A stretch of 64,000 bases of DNA from positions 62,001 to 126,000 of the forward strand of contig JBAOHO010000029.1 of NCBI GenBank assembly GCA_037045355.1, read 5' to 3'. Made by a program: the position numbers and the translations under genes. The stretch's first letter is position 1, and each line of letters opens with the position of its first letter. Under the pieces are notes generated by a model. That model was not told where the DNA came from. It saw only the letters and a list, made by a program, of their open reading frames with translations, and searched no databases. Below are positions 53,677 through 62,512 of this stretch, one piece after another. The stretch is from Candidatus Nanopelagicales bacterium (GTDB lineage: Bacteria > Actinomycetota > Actinomycetes > S36-B12 > GCA-2699445).

Positions 53677-54173
53677 GCCACCGGCGTTTCGGCGGGCTCC
53701 TCCGGGCCGGCTCCGGCCAGTTTCTGGCGGCCGTTCGCGACGGCGTCCAGCGTGCGCTGGAGAGTGCCTTCGAACGAGGCGAGTTTGGCGTCGACGTAGG
53801 CGTCGACCTCCGCACGCTTGTGATCGGCCTGCGACTGCGCCTCGAACACGATGCGTTCGGCCTCGATCCGCGCCGCCTGGGTGACTTCATGTTCCGACAC
53901 CAACTGAGCCGCGTATTCGCGACCGTCGGCCGCGACCTGCTCCGCGGTCTCCTGGGCCTCGGCGATGACAGCGTCCCGCTCGGCGATGATCCCCTGGGCC
54001 TGGCGAACCTCGTCGGGCAGCACGCTGCGGGCATGTTCGACGAGTTGGGCCGCCTGGTCACGGTCGATGATCGCCCCACCCCCGAGCGCGCGCGGTTTGG
54101 CAGCGGCGATCACCTCAGCGAGGGCGTCCAAGGTCTGGCTGATGTCCACGAGTTCCTCCCCAGGAGCTGTCAT
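53673..54173 (-). CDS. DivIVA-like/ATP-synthase-b-like coiled-coil protein
   Basis: 166 aa, start ATG 54173 (MTAPGEELVDISQTLDAL). Dominated by a long alpha-helix, about residues 45–150 (VLPDEVRQAQGIIAERDAVI, HKRAEVDAYVDAKLASFEG). Resembles the coiled-coil cell-division-associated protein found between coaD and DUF177 in actinobacteria. Role unknown. A longer reading to 54683 would overlap coaD in another frame and is rejected. Confidence 0.8.
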   Translation of the reverse strand: MTAPGEELVDISQTLDALAEVIAAAKPRALGGGAIIDRDQAAQLVEHARSVLPDEVRQAQGIIAERDAVIAEAQETAEQVAADGREYAAQLVSEHEVTQAARIEAERIVFEAQSQADHKRAEVDAYVDAKLASFEGTLQRTLDAVANGRQKLAGAGPEEPAETPVA

Positions 54174-54196
54174 CGTCTCACTGCTGCAGTGGCCGA

Positions 54197-54676
54197 TCAG
54201 GTGCGGCGCACACGGTCTTCCAGTTTCACCCGAACCGACTCGGGGACCAAACCGGTCACGTCGCCGCCGTAGGTCGCGACGTCCTTGACCAGACTGGACG
54301 AGAGATACCCGTAGATGGGGTTGGTGGACACGAAGAGCGTCTCGACCCCGGACAGCCGGTGGTTCATCTGCGCCATCTGCAACTCGTAATCGAAGTCCGA
54401 CACGGCCCGCAGACCCTTGACGATGGCCGAGATGCCCTTGTCGCGGCAGTAGTCCACCAGCAGGCCGTGGAACGCGTCGACACTGACGTTCGGGAACGGA
54501 GCCAACGACTCGGAGAGCATCTCCATGCGTTCTTCGACTGTGAACACGCTGGACTTGGTCTTGTTGATGAGCACGGCCACCGTGACATGCTCGAACAAAG
54601 CCGCGGCACGTTCGAATACATCCAGATGACCGTTGGTCACCGGGTCGAACGAACCCGGGCAGACGGCGGTGGCCAT
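54197..54676 (-). CDS. coaD: Phosphopantetheine adenylyltransferase
   Basis: 159 aa; fourth step of CoA synthesis. Nucleotidyltransferase motif PGSFDPVTNGHLDV (T/HxGH), then KGLRAVSDFDYELQMAQMN and YLSSSLVKDVA. ATG 54676, three bases downstream of the rsmD stop, so coupled. Confidence 0.96.
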   Translation of the reverse strand: MATAVCPGSFDPVTNGHLDVFERAAALFEHVTVAVLINKTKSSVFTVEERMEMLSESLAPFPNVSVDAFHGLLVDYCRDKGISAIVKGLRAVSDFDYELQMAQMNHRLSGVETLFVSTNPIYGYLSSSLVKDVATYGGDVTGLVPESVRVKLEDRVRRT

Positions 54677-54679
54677 GGG

Positions 54680-55264
54680 TCAATCCTTATCGCTACCGGA
54701 CGGCGTCGTGTGCCTGCGACCGTACCAAATCATGGTGTCGCCATACTCGCGATCGCCATCACCGCTTAGTCCGGCGGGCCAGCTGAGCGCATAGCGCCTG
54801 CCGGTCTCGATCACGACAACGGCATCGGACGCCAGCCAGCCCCCTGCGACGAGTTCGGTCAGGACATTCGGGATCTCCGCCGCGACGGCGTCGTACGGGG
54901 GGTCGGCGAACACGATGTCGAACGTTGCTTCCTGGGTTCGCCCGAGGACCGTAAGCACTGACGATGCGATAACTCTTGACCGGTCAGCCGCCCCCAAGGA
55001 GGCCACATTGCGCCGGATGCTCGCCGCCGCGCCCCGATCCCGGTCCACGAAGGTGGCGTGGGCGGCCCCGCGGCTCAGCGCCTCGAGCCCGAGAGCTCCG
55101 GAGCCTGCGTAGAGATCGAGTACCGTCCGGTCCTCCCAGCTCACCAGCAGATGGTCGAGTCGGCTGAACACGGCCTCACGCACTCGATCGGACGTCGGTC
55201 TCACTCCGGTGCGGGGCACGGTCAGCGGTCGACCACGCCAGTGACCAGCCACGATGCGCGTCAT
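54680..55264 (-). CDS. rsmD: 16S rRNA (guanine(966)-N(2))-methyltransferase
   Basis: 194 aa. SAM motif VLDLYAGSGALGLEALSRG, catalytic FADPPYDAVA. N-terminal MTRIVAGHWRGRPL is diagnostic. ATG 55264 overlaps the recG stop (ATGA). The in-frame extension to 55588 is recG sequence read in another frame. Confidence 0.95.
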   Translation of the reverse strand: MTRIVAGHWRGRPLTVPRTGVRPTSDRVREAVFSRLDHLLVSWEDRTVLDLYAGSGALGLEALSRGAAHATFVDRDRGAAASIRRNVASLGAADRSRVIASSVLTVLGRTQEATFDIVFADPPYDAVAAEIPNVLTELVAGGWLASDAVVVIETGRRYALSWPAGLSGDGDREYGDTMIWYGRRHTTPSGSDKD

Positions 55265-57494
55265 GTCTTGTCCAGGTACTCCGCGGCGGTCTGCTCCCGC
55301 AGTGACGCTGTCCAGGCCGCCAGAGCGGGATGGTTCTCCAACTGGGGATCCGAGGTCACAAGATCGACGGCAGCCTGCCGCGCTGACGCAATGACCTCTT
55401 CGTCGCGGAGGACCGACAGCAACCGCAGCGACGAACGCCTTCCCGACTGCGAGGAACCCAGAACGTCGCCTTCGCGCCGTAACTGGAGGTCCAACTGGGC
55501 CAGCACGAAACCATCCAGCGTGGCGGAGACCTGTCTCAGGCGCTCGTAGCCCGGCTCCCCCACCGGCAGCCGGGTGACCAAGAGGCACAGCGCCGATTGA
55601 CCGGAGCGACCAACCCTGCCCCGCAACTGGTGCAGTTGGGACACACCGAATCGTTCCGCATCCATGATGACCATCATGGATGCGTCCGGCACGTCGACAC
55701 CGACCTCGATCACGGTGGTGCTGACCAGCACATCCAATCCGCTGGGGTCCTCGGGCCCGGCCGCGAACGCGCGCATGACCTGACTCTTCTCGTCGGTGCT
55801 CAGCCGACCATGCATGACTCCGACACGGACCTCCGACAGGGGCCCAGCGGCGAGTTCCGCCGCCAAGGTCTCAACCGCGTAGGGAGGCACCTCACTGACG
55901 TCGCCGTCGCTGCCGTCGTCGACGTCAGCCCCCTCGTCGCCGTCCCACTCCTCACTGTCGTCTGAAATCCGGGTACAGACGACAAACACCGGGTGACCGG
56001 CGCCGACCTCTTCGGCGACGCGTTCCCAGGCTCGGTCGAGGTGCGTGGGCTGGGACGTCTCACTGACCACGTGTGTGTTGATCTGCGGGTCACCCGGTGG
56101 GGCGTTCGGTCAACATGACCACGTCGAGATCACCGAAGACAGTCATCGCGACAGTGCGGGGAATGGGGGTGGCGGTCATCACCAGCAGGTGGGGGCGTTG
56201 GCCGGGAATCCGCTCGAGCAGGGCCGAGCGTTGCTCCACCCCGAAACGATGCTGCTCATCGACCACGATCAGTCCCAGGTCCCGATACTGCACCTGATCC
56301 TGGAGCAGGGCGTGGGTACCGACGACTATGCCCGCCTCACCTGAGGCGATGTCGAGCAGTGTGCGGCGCCGAGCAGCCGCAGGAGTGGATCCGGTGAGCA
56401 GCGTCACCCGGGTCGCATGCTCGGCGCCTCCGAGTAATCCGCCTTCGGCCAGCGGCCCCAGCAGTCGGACGATGTTGGCGTGATGTTGGTGCGCCAAGAC
56501 CTCGGTGGGGGCGAGCAGCACGGCCTGCCCGCCGGCGTCCACGACCTGCAGCATCGCGCGCAAGGCGACCAGGGTCTTGCCGGTTCCGACGTCGCCCTGG
56601 AGAAGCAAGTGCATCGGCTGCGATCCGGCCAAGGCCTTGCTGATCTGCTGCCCCACCCGCTGCTGCCCGGACGTCAGCGTCAGCTCCATTGCCCCGTCGA
56701 ACTCGGCCAGGAGCGCATCGCCGACCGGGGGGCGGGCAGCGGTGTGAAGTTCCGAGGTGCGCTGTCGGCGCTGCGCCAACAGCAGTTGCAGACCCAGTGC
56801 CTCGTCGAAGACGAGGCGGCGACGGGCGCGATCCAGGGACCCCTGATCCGATGGCAGGTGCAGTTCGCGAAGGGCAGTATCGAGATCAACCAGGTTCGAT
56901 CGCCGCAACACGTCCCCCGGGACGGGGTCGGGGATGGGGTCCACCTGGGGCAGGACGGCCTCGACTGCCCGCGCGATCACCGGGCTGGCCAGTTTGCTCA
57001 CCGCGGGGTAGATCGGGATCAGCCGATCGGCGAATCCCACAGCAGCCTGGTCGGCGGCTGCGTCATCGACGGTGCGCGCCAATACCTCGAACTCCGGATG
57101 GATCAGTTGCGGTTTGCCCTTGAACGTGCCCACCTGACCGGAGAAGAGCCCCAGCTGCCCGACCGGGAGTTTCCCCTCCAGATAGCGCTGGTTGAAGAAG
57201 GTCAGGAGCAAGTCGCCGGTTCCGTCTGTCACCACCAACTCCGTGCGGTGTCCACGCCGCCCCGTGCGCCGGTCCGGATAAGTGCTCGTGCGCACCGACT
57301 TGATCCGAGCCATGACCGTGACGAAGTCGTCAGGCCGCAGCGTGCTGAGATCGGTGAGTTCCCCGCGCCGGAAGTACCTGCGGGGATAGTGGTCCAGCAG
57401 GTCCGCGACCGTCTGAATATCGAGTGCTTGGTCGAGCGCCTTGACGGTCTTGGCTCCCAGCAGTCCCCGAAGGGAGTCGTCTCAGAGCCGCCAT
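55261..57494 (-). pseudogene. recG: recG, ATP-dependent DNA helicase, two frame breaks
   Basis: Branch-migration helicase of recombination and fork rescue. Three pieces make one RecG: MAAL at 57494, then DDSLRGLLGAKTVKALDQ in a shifted frame (extra base near 57482); wedge/helicase part to 56090 (GDVGTGKTLVALRAML, VVDEQHRFG, TATPIPRT); a second shift at the GGG before TGA (56093–56095); then the C-terminal part from GDPQINTHVVSE to 55261 (VGVMHGRLS, QLHQLRGRVGRSGQ). Removing one base at each site restores a full-length protein of about 743 residues. The frames are otherwise clean, so sequencing/assembly error is as likely as decay. Overlaps rsmD. Confidence 0.88.
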
Positions 57495-57513
57495 GAGTCC
57501 CAGGGTGGCATGC

Positions 57514-59153
57514 TCACTCGACGCCGAAGATGAGCGGCCACACCGGCTGACCACCGTCGTAGACGGTCACTTCGACTCCCGGGTGATCTTCGCCCATCCG
57601 CCGGACCACGGCGTCCACCACGGAGTCCTCGGCATCCTCACCGCGGACGATGGTCACCAGTTCGGCACCGGCGGACAGCATCAACTCGAGTGTCAGCAGG
57701 GCAACACGGGTGAAGTCGGCACCGATCTGCAGGATGTCGCCGTCGACCATCCCCAGGATGTCCCCTGGCCGACAGCGCCCGGCGCGTGGTCATCACTTCG
57801 CGGGACGACACTGTGACACCGCCGTATCGGGTCGCACCCGATGCCCGGGACATGGCCACGACATCGTCATCGAACGCCAGTCCCGGGTCGTGCACGGCGA
57901 TGGCGGCGAGTGACTGGGTGATGGAACGGGTGGGAACGACCGCCACCCGTAATCCCTGTTCCCGCGCCGAGACCGCGGCGGCCTCGGCCGCGGCCCGGAT
58001 GTCCTTGTCGCTGGGCAGGACGATGACTTCACCCGCGTCTTGCCCCAGGACGGCTGCCAGGACCTCACCCGTCGCCGGTGCCAGTTGAGGTTTGGCGACG
58101 ACCAGCCCCGATCATCGAGTTCCGCAAGCAGATCGCCGCGATCCCAGCCACCATGCGCGACGGCCACGTACCGCGGCGCCCCTCCCGCACCCGGTGAGCG
58201 TGGGAATCCGGGGTGGACCAGGTAGGTGATCCGGATGCGGTAGGGCCGGCCGTGTGTCCATGCCCGCCTCGACCGCGGCACCGGCGTCATCGACGTGCAC
58301 GTGCACGTTCCACAGGCCATCGCCACCCGACGACGACCAGGGAGTCGCCCATGGCTTGGAGCGTCACCTTGAGGGCGGGCACGCGGTCATCGTCGGCCTC
58401 CAGCAAATACATGACCTCATAAGCGGGCCCGACGTAGTCACCCCCCGACTTGCTGCCACCCGGAGGGCTGCTGGGCCTGCTGCTGATGACCGGAGGGGGC
58501 CGGCGCCGGCCGGTGATCACCTCGACCAGAGCGGACAGGATGACAACGAAACCCCGGCCACCGGAGTCGACCACGCCGGCCAGACGCAGCGGTTCAAGCT
58601 GCTCGGTCGTCTGGTCGAGGGCGATGTCGGCAGCATCCGCGGCGATGGTGACCATCTGGGCCAGGTTGCCGTGAGGTGGAGCCGCGGCTGCCGCCTCGGC
58701 GGCGCGTCTCACGACGGTCAGGATGGTCCCCTCCTTCGGGGATCCGACCGCCGAGTAAGCCAGTTCACTGGCGCGCAGCAGGCCCGCCCGGAACACGTCG
58801 GCCGCCGGTCGGGCCCCCTCGTCATCGACCGGTGGAACCATGACCATGCCGCGCATGATCTGGCTCAGGATTACTCCCGAGTTTCCGCGCGCCCCGAGCA
58901 TGGCGCCCTTCGTCAGGGCCGTGGACATCACGAGCATCCGCTCGGTCTCGGGGGTCGCTTCGGCCAGTGCGGCATCGGCCTCGATCATGGCTGTCTCGGC
59001 GGCCTCGATGGTGAGGTACATGTTGGTGCCCGTGTCTCCGTCGGGAACGGGGAACACATTGAGGGCGTCGATCTCCGCTCGGGCCTCACCCAGCGCCACC
59101 ACGGCCGTGCGTACCCAGGAGCGGAGTACGTCGGAGTCGACGATCTCGAACAT
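57514..59153 (-). pseudogene. DAK2-domain (FakA/YloV-like) protein, four frame breaks
   Basis: Homologue of fatty acid kinase FakA / YloV, two-domain. The first 270 residues are clean: ALNVFPVPDGDTGTNMYLT (kinase DAK2 signature) and LGARGNSGVILSQIM. Then breaks at about 58327 (extra G in GGG), 58252 (extra C), 58107 (missing base in G-run) and 57769 (extra base). After each, conserved sequence resumes: LWNVHVHVDDAGAAVE, YRIRITYLVHPGF, VVPTRSITQSLAA, and the end VEVTVYDGGQPVWPLIFGVE. The rpmB–fakA–recG order is standard in actinobacteria. Four breaks in about 560 bp suggest either low-quality sequence or loss of function. Confidence 0.85.
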
Positions 59154-59327
59154 GCGCTCAACCTAGTCCTGCATCGCGTCGATTTCGCGGTGTCAATCGA
59201 GTCCGGTATGGTTTAGGACGGTTTGCATCTCGCCTGAGAGTGCGGCTTTTCAACAGTGTGGCCCGGAGTTGGCCAACCGAACTGATCCGGAGCCAACCGG
59301 CATCCGATGGTGACAGGAGTGTGTGAC

Positions 59328-59516
59328 ATGGCTGCCAAATGCGACGTGTGTGGCAAGGGCCCCGGCTTCGGCCACAGCATTTCCCACTCGCACCGCCGCA
59401 CCAAGCGTCGGTGGAACCCCAATGTTCAGCCGGTGCGCACCATCGTGGACGGTACGCCCACCAAACTCACCGTGTGCACCTCCTGCCTCAAGGCGGGCAA
59501 GGTCACCCGAGCCTGA
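59328..59516 (+). CDS. rpmB: 50S ribosomal protein L28
   Basis: 62 aa from ATG 59328 with ACAGGAG upstream. MAAKCDVCGKGPGFGHSISH and the C-terminal CTSCLKAGKVTRA keep four zinc-ligand cysteines (C+ form). Divergent from the DAK2 gene over 174 bp, with a possible -10 (TATGGT at 59207) upstream. The leader contains the palindrome GTTGGCCAAC. Starts the rpmB–DinB pair. Confidence 0.96.
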   Translation: MAAKCDVCGKGPGFGHSISHSHRRTKRRWNPNVQPVRTIVDGTPTKLTVCTSCLKAGKVTRA

Positions 59517-59519
59517 CCG

Positions 59520-60029
59520 GTGACCGACCGCTCGGTTTCGCTCCTGCGGGACGCGTTCGCTCGCGTTTACGAATCAGTCCCTGAAGTGCTCTCGGACCTG
59601 GATGAGGAACAGCTTGCCTGGAGCCCAGGGCCCCACGCCAACCCCATTTCGTGGCTGATCTGGCATCTGGCACGGGTCCAGGACGACCACCTCGCCGGCA
59701 TCGCAGGCCATGACCAGGTGTGGCTCGCGGACGGCTGGTGCGAACGCTTTGCCCTCCCTCTCGACCCGCACGACATCGGATATGGTCAGACCGCCGACGA
59801 AGTGCGTCAGGTAGTGGCGTCGGCCGGCGACCTGCAGGGCTACTACTCCGCTGTCCACACTCGTACCAACGAGATCCTCGACACCCTTACTGACGCTGAC
59901 TTCGACCGCATCGTCGACGAACGGTGGGATCCACCCGTCACCGCCGCCATCCGCCTCGTGAGTGTGGTCAACGACGTCACCCAGCATGTCGGGCAGGCGG
60001 CCTACGTGCGGGGATTACTTCCTTCCTGA
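59520..60029 (+). CDS. DinB-family (DUF664) mycothiol-transferase-like protein
   Basis: 169-aa four-helix bundle of the DinB/YfiT superfamily. The three metal-binding histidine positions are visible: LIWHLARVQDDH and TQHVGQAAYVRG. Relatives are thiol S-transferases (mycothiol in actinobacteria); the substrate is unknown. GTG start 3 bp after the rpmB stop. The stop codon (60027–60029) lies in the first unit of array C. Confidence 0.88.
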   Translation: MTDRSVSLLRDAFARVYESVPEVLSDLDEEQLAWSPGPHANPISWLIWHLARVQDDHLAGIAGHDQVWLADGWCERFALPLDPHDIGYGQTADEVRQVVASAGDLQGYYSAVHTRTNEILDTLTDADFDRIVDERWDPPVTAAIRLVSVVNDVTQHVGQAAYVRGLLPS

Positions 60030-60123
60030 GGAGTTCCTTCCGGAGGAGTTCCTTCCGGAGGAGTTCCTTCCGGACGAGATCCTTCCGGACGAGATCCTTC
60101 CGCAGGAGCCCCCTTCTGAGAAA
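60019..60123 (+). repeat. Stop-anchored tandem array C, 15-bp unit, six to seven units
   Basis: Units TTCCTTCCGGAGGAG. The first (60019–60033) is TTCCTTCCTGAGGAG, the end of the DinB gene with its TGA; copies 2–3 are identical, 4–6 diverge slightly (ATCCTTCCGGACGAG), and the seventh is degenerate. In copies after the first the TGA has become CGG, so losing the first stop would add a repeating PSGGV/PSGRD peptide. Confidence 0.94.
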
Positions 60124-60178
60124 GGGCCCCTGCGGGAATGCCTCCGTCTCGACGGCTGAGTCGCGGGGCGTCGGTGGT

Positions 60179-60256
60179 CCCTCGTCAACGGAATCCCTCG
60201 TCAACGGAATCCCCGTCAACGGAATCCACGTCAACGGAATCCCTCGTCAACGGAAG
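60179..60256 (-). repeat. Stop-anchored tandem array D, 15/16-bp unit, five units
   Basis: On the plus strand: CCCTCGTCAACGGAAT (60179–60194, 60195–60210), CCCCGTCAACGGAAT (60211–60225), CCACGTCAACGGAAT (60226–60240) and CCCTCGTCAACGGAAG (60241–60256). The last is the 3' end of thiL with its stop (TGA, 60249–60247 on the minus strand). It faces array C across about 55 bp between convergent genes. Confidence 0.94.
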
Positions 60257-61245
60257 TGGTCGTAACCGCCACCCTGTCCGCTCCACATCCGCCCGTCGAC
60301 CGCAACGCCCGGTCCGTTGGTCCCGGGGACCACGGCCCGACCGATCGCTGTGAACATCTGCGGGAGAGCTGTCCCAGCGGGAAATGCCGCGACAAGGCTG
60401 TGGTCGTCGCCGCCGGCAAGGACCCAAGTGAGCGGATCGACGTTGAACGCCGACGAGGTCTCCTGTAGCTGATCGGCGACCGGGATCAGTTCGGACTCGA
60501 GGTCGACGACCACGCCTGATGCCCGGGCCAGGTGAGCGATATCTGCCATCAGCCCGTCGCTGACGTCGATCATGGCGGTTGCTCCCGCTGCCGCCGCGGC
60601 CGGTCCGCTGTCGTAAGGAGGATGTGGTCGGCCATAGGCCTGCACCAACGATCGGGGTGAACGAAATCCGCGAGAGAGCACGGTCAACCCCGCTGCCGCC
60701 CATCCCTGGCGGCCCGCGATGGCGACGACGTCGCCGACCTCCGCGCCGTCTCTGCGAACCACCTGCTCCGCGCTGCCCATGGCAGTGACGGAAACAACGA
60801 TTGAATCCCCTCGGGTCAAGTCGCCACCCACGACACCGGCCCCGACCTGCTCGGCTTCGTCGTTGATACCCAGCAGAAGTTCGGTCACCCAGTCGACGGT
60901 CGTGTCCGGCGGCACCGTCACAGCCACCAGCAGGGCAGCCGGCGTTCCGCCCATGGCCGCGACATCGGCCATGGCGGCAGCCGCGGCGCGATGCCCGACG
61001 TCATCGGCCGAAACCCAGTCGTGCCGGAAATGGCGGTCCTCGACGACAGCGTCCACGCCGATCACGACTGGCGCCGCGACATCCACGACGGCAGCGTCGT
61101 CACCAATGCCCACGCGAGCACCGACGGGCGTCGGGATGGCGGCCCTGAGCCTGTCCAGAAGTCCGAACTCCCCGATGTCGGCGACGGTGTCGGCCACGAT
61201 TCCTCCCACGGTTCCCCCACTGGAGCCACTGATTACGCCACTCAC
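60247..61245 (-). CDS. thiL: Thiamine-phosphate kinase
   Basis: 332 aa; phosphorylates thiamine monophosphate to thiamine diphosphate. Motifs: GIGDDAAVV, GVDAVVEDRHF, GHRAAAAAMADVAAMGG, VVGGDLTRG, and MIDVSDGLMADIAHL. Start ATG 61245; the first about 15 residues are Gly/Ser-rich, so a later GTG is possible. Followed by array D. Confidence 0.93.
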   Translation of the reverse strand: MSGVISGSSGGTVGGIVADTVADIGEFGLLDRLRAAIPTPVGARVGIGDDAAVVDVAAPVVIGVDAVVEDRHFRHDWVSADDVGHRAAAAAMADVAAMGGTPAALLVAVTVPPDTTVDWVTELLLGINDEAEQVGAGVVGGDLTRGDSIVVSVTAMGSAEQVVRRDGAEVGDVVAIAGRQGWAAAGLTVLSRGFRSPRSLVQAYGRPHPPYDSGPAAAAAGATAMIDVSDGLMADIAHLARASGVVVDLESELIPVADQLQETSSAFNVDPLTWVLAGGDDHSLVAAFPAGTALPQMFTAIGRAVVPGTNGPGVAVDGRMWSGQGGGYDHFR

Positions 61246-61317
61246 GGTAGTTCAGGGACCGGCCGCCATCGTTCGCGCCCCGCACGCCGCCGATCGCCCG
61301 AGCTCCGATCCCAGCGA

Positions 61318-62406
61318 TCAGCCTCGGCGGTGCAAGGCTTCGTCCAGAAGCGTCGCGATCAGGTCCTGATAGGTGACACCGGACGCCTGCCACATCCTCG
61401 GATACATCGAGATCGAGGTGAACCCGGGCATGGTGTTGATCTCGTTGACCATTACCTCACCTGCTGAGTCGACGAAGAAGTCGACGCGAGCCAGACCTCG
61501 ACAGTCGAGCGCCTGGAACGCCCGCACCGCGACCTCGCGTATTCGATCAGCGAGGTCGACGGGGATCTCCGCGGGCACGATCAAGTCCACCGAGTCATCC
61601 AGATACTTGGCCTCGAAGTCGTAGAACTCGTGTCCTGAACGGACCTTGATCTCGGCGCAGACGCTCGCGCGGGGATTGTCACCGCTCCCTTGAAGCACGC
61701 CACATTCGATCTCGCGCGCAGACTGCACACCCGCCTCGACGATCAGGTGCTGATCGTGCTCGGCAGCACTGTCCACCGCGGCGTGCAGAGCGTCCATGTC
61801 GGCAACCTTGCTCACCCCCATGCTGGATCCCGCGCGAGCCGGTTTCACGAACAGCGGCCAGCCGAGTCCACGCACGACATCCACGTGCGGCCCCGGCCAC
61901 TGTCCGCGCGTGAAACTGTGCCACGACCCGGCCGGAATGCCTGCAGCCTGGAGCAGCCGTTTGGTGGTCGCCTTGTGCATGCAAGCCGCCGAGGCCAACA
62001 CTCCTGAGCCCACGTACGGCAGGCTTGCCACGTCGAAGAGTCCCTGCACGGTTCCGTCCTCACCGTGAGGACCGTGTAGTACCGGGAATACGACGTCGAT
62101 CGGGAACCAAGGTCGGGCTCCGGTTTGTCGCTCGACCCAGAGTCCGTGTCGGTCAGGATCCAAGCTCAACGTGACCGGGTCGCCCGTCGGGTCGACCGTG
62201 GGCAGAATGCCATTGCGGATGACGAGTTCCCCTGGATCAGGATCTTGGAGGAGCCAGGACCCCGATGGGGTGATCCCGACACAGATCGGGTCGAACCTTG
62301 CGCGGTCCATCGCCGCCAGAACGCTGCCGGCGCTGACGCAGGATATGGAGTGTTCGCTGCTGCGCCCGCCGTACAGGACTAAGACCCGGGTGCGTGCGTC
62401 GCTCAC
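61318..62406 (-). CDS. ddl: D-alanine--D-alanine ligase
   Basis: 362 aa; joins two D-alanines for peptidoglycan. N-terminal GGRSSEHSISCVSAGSV, GPHGEDGTVQGLF, ATP-grasp VKPARAGSSMGVSKV, and EINTMPGFTSISMYPRMW. GTG start 62406. It lies downstream of the histidine phosphatase and of array E, in the gpsA–pgm-like–ddl–thiL order. Confidence 0.96.
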   Translation of the reverse strand: MSDARTRVLVLYGGRSSEHSISCVSAGSVLAAMDRARFDPICVGITPSGSWLLQDPDPGELVIRNGILPTVDPTGDPVTLSLDPDRHGLWVERQTGARPWFPIDVVFPVLHGPHGEDGTVQGLFDVASLPYVGSGVLASAACMHKATTKRLLQAAGIPAGSWHSFTRGQWPGPHVDVVRGLGWPLFVKPARAGSSMGVSKVADMDALHAAVDSAAEHDQHLIVEAGVQSAREIECGVLQGSGDNPRASVCAEIKVRSGHEFYDFEAKYLDDSVDLIVPAEIPVDLADRIREVAVRAFQALDCRGLARVDFFVDSAGEVMVNEINTMPGFTSISMYPRMWQASGVTYQDLIATLLDEALHRRG

Positions 62407-62448
62407 GTTGGCAGGCTATCGGCCGCGGTGGCCATTGCCGGTTAAGTG

Positions 62449-62512
62449 TCCCCGCGCGTCAGGGGTCCCCTCGTCAGGGGTCCCCTCGCGTCAGGGCTCC
62501 GCGCGTCAGAGG
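62449..62512 (-). repeat. Stop-anchored tandem array E, 15/16-bp unit, four units
   Basis: Plus-strand units CCCGCGCGTCAGGGG (62451–62465), TCCCCTCGTCAGGGG (62466–62480), TCCCCTCGCGTCAGGG (62481–62496) and CTCCGCGCGTCAGAGG (62497–62512). The last includes the stop of the histidine phosphatase gene (TGA, 62508–62506 on the minus strand). More diverged than arrays A–D, but each unit keeps GTCAG. Confidence 0.85.

Noticed and set aside
59962..60159. Open frame with FLPEE repeats
   Set aside because: It is array C read in a second frame; there is no start context, and its start is inside the DinB gene.
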